DNA of 64,000 bases, taken from positions 6,034,934 through 6,098,933 of the forward strand of contig CM060477.1 in assembly GCA_030544235.1 (NCBI GenBank), given 5' to 3'. The notes below the pieces were generated by a model. It was given only the letters and a program-made list of their open reading frames with translations, did no database searches and had not been told where the DNA came from. This stretch comes from Lepturacanthus savala. Lineage: Eukaryota; Chordata; Actinopteri; Scombriformes; Trichiuridae. Made by a program: the position numbers and the translations under genes. This document shows, piece by piece, positions 10,498 to 24,800 of this stretch (the stretch's first letter is position 1; each line of letters begins with the position of its first letter).

Positions 10498-13129
10498 ATC
10501 AAGTTTTAAATCATTTCTCATACACAGTAGTAAAAACATGGAAGCATTAATAATTTGAGACACAGCTGTTTTGAGCAGTTGTGTTAGGGAAGCAGGAAGT
10601 AAGGTTAGTGAAATAAAAGGAGAATTGCTGCATAAGTTCATAATAAATCGTGACCCTTAAAAATGAGGTGTATACGATAATGAATATACAGGAAAAGGAA
10701 TAATAATCATCCAAGAAAACATACACACACAGACATACACATACAATACTTGCTGGGCACAGGCTCGGAAAAGCCTGATTTACACAATAAACATTGCTGA
10801 TGAAACAGCAGCCACTATTTACTGGCAAAGCAGATGATGATCTGAAAGCAAGCATACACAAAGCATAGGCAAACATTATACAGCAGCTGATATGTGCTGG
10901 CTGTTATGAATGTATCTGAATGCAGAGAAACTTCTCTACAAATAGGCAGATGTGGTTATAGGCACACAGCGATGGTGTTATTAGTGTCTCTCAGCTCCAA
11001 AAAGACCTCTGAAGTTTTGAGAGACCTGCGGCAAACTCTTGTACTGTCTAGTCCTGGTTCTTTTAAAGATGTCTCCCAGCATCGAGCTGAAGTTGCAGTA
11101 GGTCAAACTTTCATGGGGAGATGTCGGCTGTGGGTCTAGCACTGCAGACGGCTTTCAGTTTGTGCAATTCAGGAGATGAGGGATGGTTCTGGGATGCTGG
11201 AACGCACCAAAGTTTACGTGGTCCAGGTCTACTTTGTTTGAAAGGAACGTTAAGCCATTTGAGCCTATGAGCAAGTGTCATTTTATACTCTAAATCTAAA
11301 TGTTACTCCTATATCTGTCTTTTCTAATGACATGATAGTAGGCAACTTACAAAAAAGGAGTTTCTAAGTGCTTCCTGTCATCATGACATCATCAACTTCC
11401 TGCCCTTCTACTCCTGAGAACTAAAGAAGATAAACCCTCCCAGAAAGAGTAATCTTATTTAAACTATTATGACTTTCAACCCTGATATGTATATATCTAT
11501 ACATTCATTCAATTCTCTAGAATAATCCCCCCAAAAATATTTTGTACATGGGCAGATCTGTGCAAGCAACAACTATAATAATGATTAAAAGGCAATATTC
11601 TGCAAAGCAAAGAGTACAAAATCGAAAAAAAAAAATAGATTCATAACATGATTGTTACTGACTCAGCTGATATAATTATATACATGAAAACTTTGAAAAA
11701 AAATGGGGCTAAAACAGGTTCACAGGTGACTACTTGTAAGCCATACTCTTTTTCATTTTGGTCTCATTTTTTATTCTGTACTCCCTTTGTTCAGTCTTAT
11801 CTTTGCAGTTTGTTATGACAGCCTACCTGTTACCTGAAATCCTGTTTTTCCATTGTTAAATACTGTGAAACAGGAAAATATAGACATAAACTCTCTCGTT
11901 GTGTAAGCATGCCTATTACATGGCGACGTGCACTTGCCCTCAGCTCCCTACAGGGCTCGGTGTCACTATCATGGCGGCTCTCTTTGCAAAATGATGGCAG
12001 GACTTTCCTCCATAGCCTCTGCCGATTCCCTGTGTTAATAAAAAGAGCCTTATTAGTAACCTCAACTGCACCGAGAGAACCTCCCATAATGATCATGGGG
12101 GCCTGATTGTGAGCTGTTGGGTGTAGGCGCAGCTGTTGGTTCGGCTAATGCCTAATGTCTGGGGTTGCGATTAAAAGCACTGTGACCATGAACCATGAAC
12201 TAATTTCAGCATGAGCTATTGTCTGCAGAATGAGAAGATAAGAGCTAATTGCTTGATTTTCTTTTAGCGGAAGAAAAGAAGGGCAGTGTACGGGGGGAAT
12301 AACTACGAAGCAGGGACAGAAAATTAGTGTTTGGATAATAACTGGCTGTCTGCATTAGCAACTCCCAGCAAACATTATAAATGGGAGCTTTTGCATTTGT
12401 GACAGCACAGTTCTTATTGCCAATTTCCATACAATTTTGTACTCGGTAATATTATTCCCTTTATAATGGAAAGTATAAAGAATGTGAAATAATCCAGAAA
12501 TATAAAGATTTCTGGTCTTAATGATATGAGAGAGCTGATAGGTCTTTAACTGTTGCTGTGCTCCAACTCCACACAGATGAAGGGTTAACCCTTATTATTA
12601 TCATTTGATTTGGGTGATATGTCTTTAAATGTCCAGGCTGTATCATTTCTGCTGTCTAAGGTTGTTCACCTTCAAAGAATAAACTGTTGTTCTTCCTGAA
12701 GAGCATGGAGCAAAGATCCTGAAACCACCCGAGCAACAAGAACAGATGTTTTCAGATAGTCGATAGGGATATATGCTGTTCTGAGATCAGCCTTTTACAC
12801 CAGAGAACAGGAAAATGAAGCAGTGGATCAGCAACTGTATTTACTCATTGCGCAGCTGCATTTCAGACGAAATTAAACATTTTGTAAATCCGACTTGAGT
12901 TTCATGAATCAAATCATCCCTTGATGATGATGAATGTCCCTTGATTTAAGTGTAATTATTGCAGTTGTTCTAAGCTGCTTCAGTCTTCAAGGTTGTAATA
13001 ATTTAAGGAATTTACAGAACTAAGGATCTCTTTGATGTGCGCTTGGGGAAATACATTTTACCTAAGCTCAGCCCTCTACAGCTCTGCCCTTGTGTGGGCT
13101 TTATTCCTTAAATATGTGTGATGCTGCGG

Positions 13130-13157
13130 GTGTGTGTGTGTGTCTGTGTGTGTGTGG
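13130..13157. repeat. (GT)n microsatellite
   Basis: An interrupted GT dinucleotide run with one TC interruption. Confidence 0.85.
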
Positions 13158-13722
13158 GATTCCTAGTTCGTACACAAACAAGTATATATAATATTTATAC
13201 TCATATTTCTTTTTTCTATTTTTGACGTGAATACTTGTATACTTCCTGGAACAAAAAACAACCAATTACCGATTCATTTTATGAACTAATTGATCAAGGT
13301 GGGTTGAGTCTCATTGTGTTTAGAGGGACATTAACATTGAAACAAGGTATTGTTTTCTAAATTGTTAACTATTGAAATAAAAGAACTTTACATCTTTTTT
13401 GCACTGGTAATTGGCAATATAATCCCATATGTGCATCGGCCTTAAAATGAGACAACAGAAGATCTATACTTAATTTTTCATGTCGTGCAATTAAGTCAGT
13501 TTTAATTAGGACATTTTCATTTAATCTAAAACCATTAATTATTAATAGAGGCATCTGCTAAATCAAATAAGAGTCACCTTTGAGGTTGATAAACTTCAAC
13601 ATGTGCACTAGACATCAAAGCAGTTATTGTACGATAGACTATTAATTTATAGGGTCAGGAAAAAAATGTTAGAAGTACAAAGAGAGATTTAAAATAGGAA
13701 ACCACACACATGCTTTATATTC

Positions 13723-13907
13723 CAGGGGGGACCAGTCCCAGTCCTGGAGGGGCCGGTGTAGGTCCAGGCTTTTGTTCCAACCAATCAGCAAGCAACACAC
13801 CTGAATCTACTAATGAAGGTCCTCAGCAAGGGCTCTAGTACAATCAGGTGTGTAACTGCTTGGGTGGAACAAAACCCTGCACCCACACCGGCCACACCAC
13901 ACCCCTG
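13723..13907. mobile_element. hAT-type MITE with inverted ends and imperfect 8-bp duplications
   Basis: The element begins CAGGGG and ends CCCCTG. Subterminal inverted similarity continues inward: CCGGTGT near 13751 and ACACCGG near 13885. It is flanked by ttatattc (13715..13722) and gtacattc (13908..13915), which match at 6 of 8 bases, the duplication length of hAT elements. The interior, with its 'cctggaggnccggtgt' and 'caggtgtgt' phrases, resembles a short repeat found in many fish genomes. It is 185 bp with no coding capacity and would have been mobilised in trans. Confidence 0.65.
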
Positions 13908-13915
13908 GTACATTC

Positions 13916-16900
13916 CAACAGTGATGTCTTTGAATCCAAACATCTGATTTTGTTTTTGTATATTAACTGTGTGTCCCTGTCATTTTACCTCACTATTACC
14001 ACTGCCAGCAGGCTGTAAAATTATAGATAATATGATATTGCAGTTCTAATAAGCATAACAATATACTGATGAAAATGTGGGAAAATTAGATGTAATTTAT
14101 GCCATATGGATTGTGTGTGTGCGTGCATATGTGTGTGCTGGAGCAAAGGCTGGTCCTCGCACCAGGGTAAATTATAGATGTCACTTCCAATCAGGTCAGT
14201 AATATTTCACACAAAAGAAGAGGAGTCCCAAATCCCTCTGTTTCAATGCATTTGCTCATCTGCCCGCTCTAAAGGCTTAACTCTTTTGGGTGTATCTAGG
14301 GAATAGACGCATATTGTTTCCTAAAATCATTAAGGAATAGAAAAGTCTTAAAGTTTTCCATGTAGTCCACATAGATATAGATATAATATTACCCTTAGGA
14401 GAAGCTGCGATGTTCCAGATGCATTCAAATTACGCTTTCGGAATGGAGATCTCACTCTCAACAGGTCTGGACTGAAACTGAAGGCGCTGGTGGGGAAATA
14501 TTAAAAGATAAAAGTCAAGGTTCCTGTTGTTTAGGACACAGCGTGAGCACCATAAGACTTGTCTATATGGATATCAAGGTAAACATGAATTAATCATGGT
14601 ATTTTAATGTGTGGAGGTAAAAAAAAAGGGAGAGTAAGAAAAAGTAAGAGATGTGTAGCTCAGGGGTGGTCAACCAGATGGCCATACTGACTAGATCAAA
14701 TAAACTGGAGCATTTGATGGAAAAGGCTCCCTTATTCCATCGTGGCTCATTGTAAGAGTGCAGTTCACAGAGGTGGCTTCACAATTCACATTTGTTTGTT
14801 CAGAATGCAGTGAGCGTGTTGCCGGCGTAATATAGCACCTGTTCCTGGGCTCGGGTACACCTGATGAGAAATATGGCCTAGTAAACAAGCAAACTGTAAT
14901 TTTCCGGGCGTCTCAACTGCTGTGCAGATTGTAGACCCATGCACAAACATACAGATTGCATAGGATTTAATGCATCATGCAGCTTGATTGCAGAGAGCTC
15001 AAAGGAGGGGGGGGGATGCCAGGCAAATAGTCTTGTCGAATTGATATCGAAATATATCTGAAACAATCAACAAAGTCGAAGCAGGAGGATTTCCTCAGCA
15101 GAATCCAAGCTGATGTTGACTTTTGTGCACAATGATGACCGCCTGATATTTCAAGACAAAAGTAAATTCATGTACCATTAAAATATAGAGGATAAACAAA
15201 CCATGGGCAATTTTATTCATGCAATGTTTGATCTTGAGGCCTATTTTCCTCTTTGGGAGAAGGAGCTATCATTTGGTTGTGTATATTTTGCACATTAAAA
15301 AAAACTCCTGGTACAGATAGCAGTGCAGTAGTTAGTGCTGCACAGTGGATTTTCCTGGGTGGTTTCTCTCAGACTGAATCCTTGTTCCGCCACAAGGACT
15401 GCCTGACGGTGCTGTGCAGCAGTTCTTTATGTACTTTGTATGCCCTGTGTGGACCATGTTTCGGATTGCTTTATTTATTCTTTGTGTTTTTTTTTTTAAC
15501 TCTATGTATGTGTAAGATTTACAGTATAGCTCCAAATTACACAGACAAAACATTGAAGAGGAGAGAGACGCTTTGTTTTCATTAACTGTAAATTAAATGG
15601 CATTTCCTCAGTAGACTGTAACTTCAATCTGTCCTGATTTATTAGCTTTGGAAATAAACTGGGACCCGGGCAACAGATGACCAACCAATCTCCTGGGCCA
15701 GGTCCTTCATTTGAAGCGAGTGGCTGTAGCAGTGCCACGTTGCTATGTATCCTATCCAAACAGCTCTGCCGAACGTTTGTCAGGAGAATATTGACTGCAT
15801 TACTCATTATCAGCCAAGAGTGTCTCCCCTAGTAGTAAACTCACACTCAATGAAGTCGGCCATCAAAAGCAATACTCAGGAGGAGGGCCACGACGAGATC
15901 AGTGCAATCATTCATCTCTCTGACTCTCTTTGTTTCTCTTGAATAATCTATATGTCTGTCTCTTCTTCTGAAGCTTCATCGCTTTTTAATCAAGGAGAAA
16001 CAAGACGAGGACATCGGCTTCAGAGCTTTGAGAAAGCAATTTATCACTTGGTTCCAATAAAGATTACTCAAAGGAAGAAAAATCATGAATAGACAAAGCA
16101 AGCCTTTTCATATAATATACTTCAGGGAAATGAAATTATTTAGCATTGTCAGGCATGGAGCTAATAGGTGGAGCAAATAAAGCATTTATTGAAAAAGTAT
16201 CTAGTTTATTTATTTTTATAACAGAGCAATAGATGAGTGGTTGATGTCCTATATTACTACAAGAGTCAACTTAAGCTAGTTTATATACTATACACAATAT
16301 ATTACTTACATAAAAAAATATTTGTTTAATTTATCCTTAGGAATTAGTTCTAAAAAGAAGACGGAGTTTCCATTTGTGGTAAGCTAAACTAACTGTATAG
16401 CCATTTCCTGTACAAAAATATGTAAATATAAATATATATTGTTCTTAAATTAAATTGTTTAAATTATAAATAAATTATTATTGTTCTTAAATATTGTTCT
16501 TAAAGTGTTCTTAATAAGACATGTCTTAGTTTATTGTTTGCAAAACTGTTGTTTATAGCTTTCCTGGGAGGTGGTGAGAGTTCCTTTTATGCATTGTTTT
16601 CTCTTCCTTGTCTTCCTTGAAAAGTCTTTCCTAAAATCTCTTTGTTTAGCTTTTAATCTAAGAATCTGAACCCCAATAGAAAGTAATACATCTGTTGCCT
16701 ATATTTCTAACCTGATTTCCCGCCAGAAATCATTGAACATCCATCTCGCCTTGTCTTGGTATTTATCTGTTGAACTACATAAACAATCAAACTCTGGGAA
16801 GTGTGCCATGAGGCGCTCTCAGGAATTTTAAACATAGTAAACAGGGTAAAGTTTCCTTTCATTGAGTTTGTTTGCTGTCTCATAACTATTCCTTTGTGGT

Positions 16901-17480
16901 GCTTTAATTGTTCACACTGAGAAAGTATGATTTATTCGTGCTGCTGCATATCCACCAGGCATCATCATCTTTCAAACCACAGAAAGGGAAAACAAAGAAA
17001 TGGCTTGCAATACATGCAAATAAAAAAGTACAGGCAGTAATTACTTTGGCTGTCAAATGTGTCTGTTTTTTTAATCGTCACAAAGACTGAACTTCAAAGA
17101 ACTATCAGATTCCAGTGTCTGAACTAAAAGAAGCTAAGTCGCTGTGAATAGCATCCTCCAAATGTCACTGAGGACGGTGTGGACGGATCCAAATAAAGCT
17201 GCAGAGCACATCAAAAGAGACGTTTGAATGGTAAAGGAGTCTATTGTTGCAATTCCAGCTCCCATATACACTGTCATGATGCTTCTTCATGACTAAACCA
17301 AACAACCAAAAGGAATAAGAGGATGTATGAAAGAAAAGCAAAAGCATTCCTTCCTCATCAATTCTACAAAGACTCCCTTCATCCTTCCCACAGCAAAATG
17401 TTCCCATCTTCCTCCAGTTCGGCTACAGCTTCTGCTCTTTCATGATAACACAGATTTGCCTGAACTAACCGCACAGTCCT
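13916..17480. other. Intergenic, no gene recognised
   Basis: AT-rich non-coding DNA. It includes a short GT-rich stretch at about 14113..14138, a G-run near 15006, and a decayed repeat at about 15315..15420 described separately. Nothing gene-like is supported. Confidence 0.4.
15315..15420. repeat. Decayed dispersed fish repeat
   Basis: Phrases such as 'gcagtagttagtgctgcacag', 'tttctctcagactgaatccttgttccgcc' and 'cctgacggtgctg' resemble a degraded copy of a fish repeat that normally reads like 'gtggttagcactgttgcctcacagc...'. The match is by memory and is imperfect. Confidence 0.35.
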
Positions 17481-17485
17481 ATGAC

Positions 17486-17530
17486 ATCACATATCATGAC
17501 ATGACACGATATGACATGACAGTACAATAC
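17486..17530. repeat. Degenerate ATGACAT/ATATGAC repeat
   Basis: Short units of the type CATGACATGACA and CGATATGACATGAC are repeated imperfectly. It is compositionally related to the longer array at 18716..18852. Confidence 0.6.
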
Positions 17531-17959
17531 TGTTCATAAGCTGAATTGTTCGTACGCCATTATATATTAAATTTCAATCTATAATTGCGATTTCAGGTAA
17601 TTAAAAATCCATTACTACTCCTTGTTTCCATGGTGATTGTTTTTTACAACTTATCATCAATTGCCTTATGCTTTTTGCCACCACAATGCTTAATCAGCCA
17701 TGAAAAATAAGGGTAACTTGTATAGAAACGGTAAAGTATTGAAGGAGGATGAAGCCTGATGTGCTGAGATGCTCACAGAAACATGGGCAAGAAGAAACTA
17801 TTCAAAATATGAACTTCCAAATGCAATATGGCATGTTATGAACATTTATGGACATCAGAAAGCAGCTGATCATATCTATGAACATTCATATTTTACACAA
17901 ATATAAATACAGACCACAAAAAAAATTTAATTGGACAAAGAAAAAGAAATAAGAACTAG

Positions 17960-18256
17960 AAAAGCACTTGGAGAGCACAGACCTCACGATATCACCACCA
18001 GGTAGCCCCAAACAAGTGCATGTTTGAAGATCCATTGACAGCAATGTTACCAAACAACAGGAACTAAAAGCAATCCAGAAACCATGGTTTCTTCCTTATC
18101 ATTACCAAAATCTAATTATCTGTTCATGGTACCATTCCCAATATTCACTGAAAGTTTAACAAAAATCCATCCAGAACTTTTTGAGTTATCTTGCTGTCAG
18201 ACAGTCAGACAGACAGACAAATGCTAGTGAAATCATAACCTCCTTGGTGGAGGTAA
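17960..18256 (+). repeat. 3' end of a dispersed fish retroelement-like repeat
   Basis: This stretch contains 'ccagaactttttgagttat', then a CAGACAGACAGACAAA run, then 'cataacctccttggtggagg' followed by an A-rich tail. That order matches a very common tail sequence in teleost genomes that I recall but cannot name with certainty. The left part (GGAGAGCACAGACCTC and later) fits the same family. No reverse-transcriptase frame remains. Confidence 0.55.
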
Positions 18257-18715
18257 AAAAAAATAAATAAATACATTTATGTTCAGGGCCATTCATGGAA
18301 AGAGGAATGTGGACTAAATGTTTTCCTAGCATTCAATGTTATTTCTCAAAGATGCAGTCAGGTTTTCTAGGTTTGAATGATCAGTTAGAAGCTCGAACCA
18401 GTGGCTTCCAGATACTTTGGCTCTGTTTTTCCAGTTCAGTAGTGTGGTATTTTTGGCAATGGTTAATTACTTTAATTTGAATGGTTTGAGATGTTTGCAT
18501 GTATGTATTGTAGAAACATCACCAAGGGGTGCAGTGCTTGGATAAGTGTGGAGGATAGGGAACTCAGTTAACCTTCTTTTGGCCTACGACTGGATGTGAG
18601 GGCATACCCAGAAAGCCTAGATGTTTTCATCTGTTGAGATTGGACAATATGAACATGTATTATTTTGGCTACCATTGAGGAACAATCCCAGGCTCACTAC
18701 TCCTACTTTACACAA

Positions 18716-18852
18716 GATACTGTATGATATGATATGCTGAGGTACGATACAACACAAGACCAGAAAATACGATATGATACGTTACAATAGGACACAACAC
18801 AATGTGACATGAAAGGATACAATAAAATACAACATGACACGACACAATACAC
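18716..18852. repeat. Degenerate GATACRATAC minisatellite
   Basis: About 140 bp of imperfect 5- and 10-bp units (ATACGATATGATAC, ACAACACAAT, ACACGACACAATAC) looks like an old expanded and diverged simple repeat. Confidence 0.65.
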
Positions 18853-21800
18853 CCACGACCACAAGAATAATGGGCCAGAGATTTATGACCCCTCGCTGTA
18901 AATTGACCTGCAAATGGTGCTGCCTCCAGATGAATCTGGGCTATGCAGACAATCACATTTCCTTTGAATCCTTGTGCATTCAGATATCAATGGCCCTACT
19001 TCTTTGAAGGAAAGTTTGGAAAAAGTAGTTACTTGAATATAATAGTTGAATGTTAAAATCAATGTTTTAATGGCGATAAAATAAAGGAATCTTAAAGAGA
19101 AATGTGCATATAATACATGATGTTCTGATCTGAAATTAGGTCTGTTTTTTTCATTTTCAGATGATGGATGCTGGGTGGGGCCTTGAGGTGAATTGATCCG
19201 TGATTTGATGGAAAAGTCCTCTGCTGCTCAGGGGGATTAATCCAATGTCGCCTTTTGAAGATATAGCAACACTATTTAGCATTCAAAAAGCAGCTTCGTC
19301 TGAGAGAACAGAAGAGTGCTAATAAGAGAATGGTTCATTTCTATGCCCCCGTGGTAACACAACCGCACGCTATCAGAAAAGCACTGCGAGAGGGCCTGGG
19401 GCGTCAATACCTGTCCCTAAACCTGAACCAAGAGAGTGCTGCCTGCCTGTCTAATTGGCAATCAATTTACACACATACACAAATTTGAAAATCGAAGACT
19501 TTCCTTTCTTTGCTCTTTGCTTCTCCACGTGAGTCTATTTATATTGTAAAACACGGATACCGCATAACCAATGAGGCCATCGTTAATATTGATTAATGCA
19601 GTATAATTAGCATTAGCGTCACGTTGATTTGACATAAACAATTCCATAACATGCCGCTCCCAGCTACAGCAACACAATTCATCAGCTATATCAAAAGCAT
19701 GGCACGGTTCATTTCAACCATGGTTCATGTGATACACCGTGTTCACGAAATCAAGCACAGGGTTGAAAGTTAAGTTGCCCCAAATCTCAACCAGATACTT
19801 TACAAGTTTCTGATGAATTGTAAGATAAAAGCACCACTTTCATTTTATGATCATGCTGCCACATGCTGAACTCCCCATTTCCAGCATTAAAAGTGGGAAG
19901 CTAAACCACTATCACCAGTTGCTGGATGTAGATGAGCTTAGTGGAGCTGCACATCTGGAGTGGACTGAGGGCCACCGGGAGCAGGGCTTAGGAGCAGCAC
20001 GCCTCCTCTGCTCTGAAGCCAGGTTGGTATTGATGTTACTGGGGCCGGGGCTACCCTGCAGGCCTCCACCTGTTTAATCTCCTCTAATACACTCACCACT
20101 GATGGCTGTTTACTTCTCCATTTACCCAAGTCATTCTTCCACACATCCATCATGTTTGTGAGATGATACTCTCAGCTACTTGTAGAGTCTAGAAATACAG
20201 CTAGACTGTAGGAGGAATTACTGTATTTAATGATTAGGAGAGAGCTGATAAAGTGTACAGAAATATGCTTTGAAATTCATTCTCTGCATGTAACCCATCC
20301 TTTAGATTAGGAGCAGTGGGCTGCCACAGTGCTGTTCTTCCAGTCCCCTGGTCAGGGGCCCTGAAAGACATAAATATAACATACATGCGGAAACCAGAAC
20401 ACCTGGCAGACACAGGGAGGGCATGCAAACTAACCACTGTACATGTGCTTGTAATTTTAAAGGCTTGATTATACCAGCATTTAAAACAACTATATTCCCA
20501 GCTAAATCTCTTTAATGCCCACTCGATTGTGAGTGATCCCTAGAGAGCTGGGTTCAGTCATTAAAATAGTCTCCACTCCAGAAAGAGGGGGTGGTTACAT
20601 GGATCCAGAAGCAGTTACTATTAACTTCCTATCCTGCTGTGACATCACAACAGGAGACATTTCTAAATGGCTTGTGTTCAGCCAGGTTTAAAGCAAGACT
20701 ACAGAGGCCAGATCACAGCAGAATGTGTGTGTTGGATTTCACAGTTTTTGTGTCAGCAGAAACGTCAAAGACCTAAATACATACAAGCACTGACAATTGT
20801 TTTTATAATAGGGCCCCTTTAAAAGAAAACCAAAGTTTGAAGAAGGTAACACATACATTTACATAAATTTGTGTCACAATCTTCATTAGCACATTATTAC
20901 ATCTTAAGTTATCTTATGTTAACAAAACACTAGCTAACTAACTATTTATTGAATGTGTGAGATTCAGTTCAGTTTGCTTTCTTCTTAAATGTATGGTAAC
21001 ATTAAAGAGATTTGTAAATGAACAGATAGTTTGATCTGGAAGCTCAGATAGCTGTTGTCAGCATGTTAGCGCTAGCCTGTTCTTGGCTTACTAGGGTGAT
21101 AGCCTGAAGTACAAGTACTAGTTTTTTTGAAAATGCCACTTTGGGCTTTGAGAAATTGTGACTGTGAGCATTTTCACTATGTTCAAGCAGTGAAATAATG
21201 TTTTCTTTCAGCTTTTACAGGCTATAGGTGTCAGGAGAATGATCTGAAGTGAATTGGGGCAGATCCAGTTTACACCAAATAGGCACACCAGGAGCTGTCC
21301 CCCACTCCAATGTCCACTGTTATTGCAGTTTGCTGTTTAACAGTCAATAGAGCAGGTAAGTGGCAGTGACTTGATGCTGTGGCGCAATTGCTTCGGGCAA
21401 TCCCAGCTGAGCTCGACAACACGCAGCATCCTCTGCACACGTCTCCGTCTCGTTGAGCTTGCGACCATATCTGCGGTGCACACTCATGGCAATTACACTG
21501 ATAAAAAATGTGCTCGCAACTGAGTTGAAAGGATTACTTTCCACAATCATTCAAAGCTTGGCTGCAGGCAGATCATCCCGCAGAGTCCGAGAAAAATCAA
21601 ATAATTGAGCCAAGGAGCTACCATAACTGTTCCAAAACTTATTGCAGTAATGAGACCTGATTTGATAAACAGGCTTTGATAAACAGAGATCAAGGAAAAG
21701 AAAAAAAGACAAGCAAAAAATAGTTTTGCGTCTTTTGTATGATTGGGAAAAAAAGGGGGGGGGGGTAAAAATATTAAATGACATACACATTACAATTGAT

Positions 21801-24800
21801 GCTCATTTTTCTTTTTAGATAGCTTATACTATACCTTTTTACATGTTATCTGGTGCCTGTTACAGTGTCTGAGGATATCCCAAGACCCTGGAACACAATT
21901 GATGTGGTTTTCATATAATTTTCACCAGGATTGTGCCGAGCCTCCGCTTCCACCAACACTGCCGGAGAATCAGCATGATAGACGTATTGACATTTGCTTT
22001 CTCCCTGACTGAATTGGTTCTCATCTTCAGAAAAGAAGCAACACGTCTCGGGTTCAACCTTTGCAGAGAAAAGATCCACTGCACATACAAAAGAAAGCTT
22101 GTTTGCACATATAACAGTATTTGGAGAAAGAATTTTGTCTTGCAGCGTATGAGGAGGTTGGAGGTTCAGAGCTCACATAGAGGAGAAGGACAGAGCATCG
22201 ATGAGACTTTAAACTCCATCTCAAGCCTTGAAATCCTCACAAACCATAAATGAACAAAGTAGGATGAGTGACAGTTATTTTGCGACTGGAAACTGTTCCA
22301 ATTTCTGTTTGTAGTCAGAGTAGTGTCGGCCAATCATGTTTGAGTGGGCTGCTACAAGTGACGAGTCCCTGTGGAGAGAGTGCACAGAGGGGTGAAACAT
22401 AATTCTCCAAATGATATCTCAATACCCAAGGAAGACTGTCACTGATTCAGCTTTTAATTAGATTTTACTAGCTTTTTATTAACTTTTATAAGATGCTTTA
22501 TTAGCTTTTATTATCTTGTACTGCTCCATTCTCATGTTGGAAGAGGAAGTCTTAGAAACATGAATCCTAAGATTTCACCGATATTGGAGCTTGCCACAGA
22601 GGCTAATCTGTCATCAGGCAATAGTCGATGGGTCTTTGCAATAAAGATTGATTATTGTATATTTATTATCTATAACCTTATAGAATATATTTCCTATACT
22701 GTCTCAGAAAGTATTAGTATTTTATTACTAGCATTTTGGAATATAACATGTGCATCATTGCTAGTGTAAAGACTTATTTTTATATATTTAGTGACTAAAA
22801 TATTACTGAGGCAATGAACTGAAAACTGGCAACTTCACAATAAATAGGATATACATGCAAGTTTTATATAATTCTGTTGTGTAACAATGATATATACAGA
22901 ACTCCAGGCCCTAATACTGTGTGAAAACCGTTCACAACTGTCTGCTGTAAAAGATTAAATGCCCCATTTAATGCGAATGTATTTATTTCCTTAGAAATGA
23001 TGCCAGTGCTGCCGTGGCAGTTTTTAATGTCTGCATGTGTGCATTACAGGCCCTGTAGATCACTGAGCTGGCTATGCTGATGGCAAATGTGGAGTTAGTG
23101 GCCCTGCTGGGATTATGACGGTGGCATTTTTTAATTATCATTTAATGACATTATAAATACATTTTCGTGTCTCAGTAATTGTCCCAGTGGCTTTCAAAGT
23201 ATATGGCTTTAACGGCGTTCGGAGAAATGAGGGAGCTGTGCTGAATAATCAGAATCAGAAGGTTTTTTACTGTAGGTAATTCTTGGGGTAAATCATTTTA
23301 TTTCTTTTCCAGTCAGGGCATGCTAGTTATTAGATAAAGGTCGTCCTCCAAAAGTTATAATCGGTGGCACATTTTGTTTGAAATAATTTCCCACTCTGAG
23401 TCCTCGATTACACCTCAAACTAGTATTTAGTTTCAGACCAATGAATAGGTGAGAAACACAGTTTAAAATAGCCCATGTCACCAGTAATTTTGCCAATTTT
23501 AGTAGATCACAGGGATTGATAACATACCTTTAAAAATCCTCTACAGTTTTCAGTAGAGTTCCTTTTGGGTCATATGTCTTTTGGAAAATGGGATAGAAGT
23601 GAATTACTTAAGGGAAACATGCTGACTCCTCAGAGAAAGTTGGCAACTGACAATTGACAACCCCAGTTCAGTATGTCTTGAACTCTGAATAAAAGGACAC
23701 ATAAGTGTCGTTTAGACAAAGACATTTAAGGAGGTTAAATGGCAGCTGTCAGACGTGACAGGCAGAAACAATATGGTTAAAATTTCCCGTGGCCTCCTGC
23801 AGTCTAGCGTATCCGTTGCATGTTGAGTGTTTTCTGTGCCGTTGGAGAGGTTGTTGACCCTGTAGACTGTGGCACTAAATCCACGGCCAGAGATTACTGG
23901 CTTCCGTTATCAGGACCCACTGAGCCACGGTGGAAGATTGCACATAAATCTCTGCGAGAAAATAATAAAGGGCTTGTTCTTGTCATCTCAAAAAGCTTTT
24001 CATCTTAGCCCTGAAAAACACAGCCACCCACATGGTGATACAGCAGCGTGGACAAAGTGACACATATGCACACACTCCGCCACCACCACCATCACACATG
24101 ACATACATACCTACAGTCATTCACATGCTATTCAAAAGAAATCTATTAACTGTTTTTTTTTTTTTTTCCCCGAGCTTAGTGGTGAGCATATTGCCATATC
24201 ACAGCAGCGCTCAAGATCACAAGCTCACACACACATAAATCCAGCTAATATGTGCCACCTGCAGCCACATGGACTATGCAACATCAAAGCGACCAGCTGC
24301 ACACATGAACAGGCCCTCATGTGGAAAATTCACATATGACTTCTCACTTAAAAACATGCACACACACACACGCACATTCATATAAGGTAGTCTGAGTCCA
24401 TGAGTCTGTGGGGCAACCAAGGGTGAAATTACATTACAGCGTGTCCTTTCTCTGCATCCAATTTACAGCATGGATAAGTCAAATAAGGCAATGAAGGATG
24501 TATAAGTATTGTATATGTTTATCTTATAGGTTACAGTATGTTCACCTCTAGCCTTAGCTATGATCCTTATATACATGATTTTACATCTGCTGTGATTATT
24601 AGCCCGTTTTAAGCAGCCTGTTTAAGGCAGCATTATTGTGGAGTTAAGCTGTCAAGATGTCCTATGTAAAGGTACAAAGGTGAAATTGGGGGGATCAGAG
24701 TTGTTTTATCATTAGGCCAGGAAAGGAGGTAGTCTTATGGGCAGATTAATTGTGCTATGGTGGTTGTAAATCCTGAAAAAGAGGGGACGACATTCTGACA

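Larger units (their letters stand above)
9061..13700. other. Intergenic, mostly unique AT-rich DNA
   Basis: No gene recognised. Visible items are a short GT run at about 9268..9281, a 16-bp perfect inverted repeat at 10191..10225, the end of a hAT-like short element near 10495, and a GT microsatellite at 13130..13157. Short frames are chance-sized and lack recognisable domains. Confidence 0.4.

Noticed and set aside
18716..18852. Regular short units, considered as a CRISPR-like array
   Set aside because: Units are 5-10 bp, imperfect and without unique spacers, and the genome is vertebrate. It is a degenerate minisatellite.
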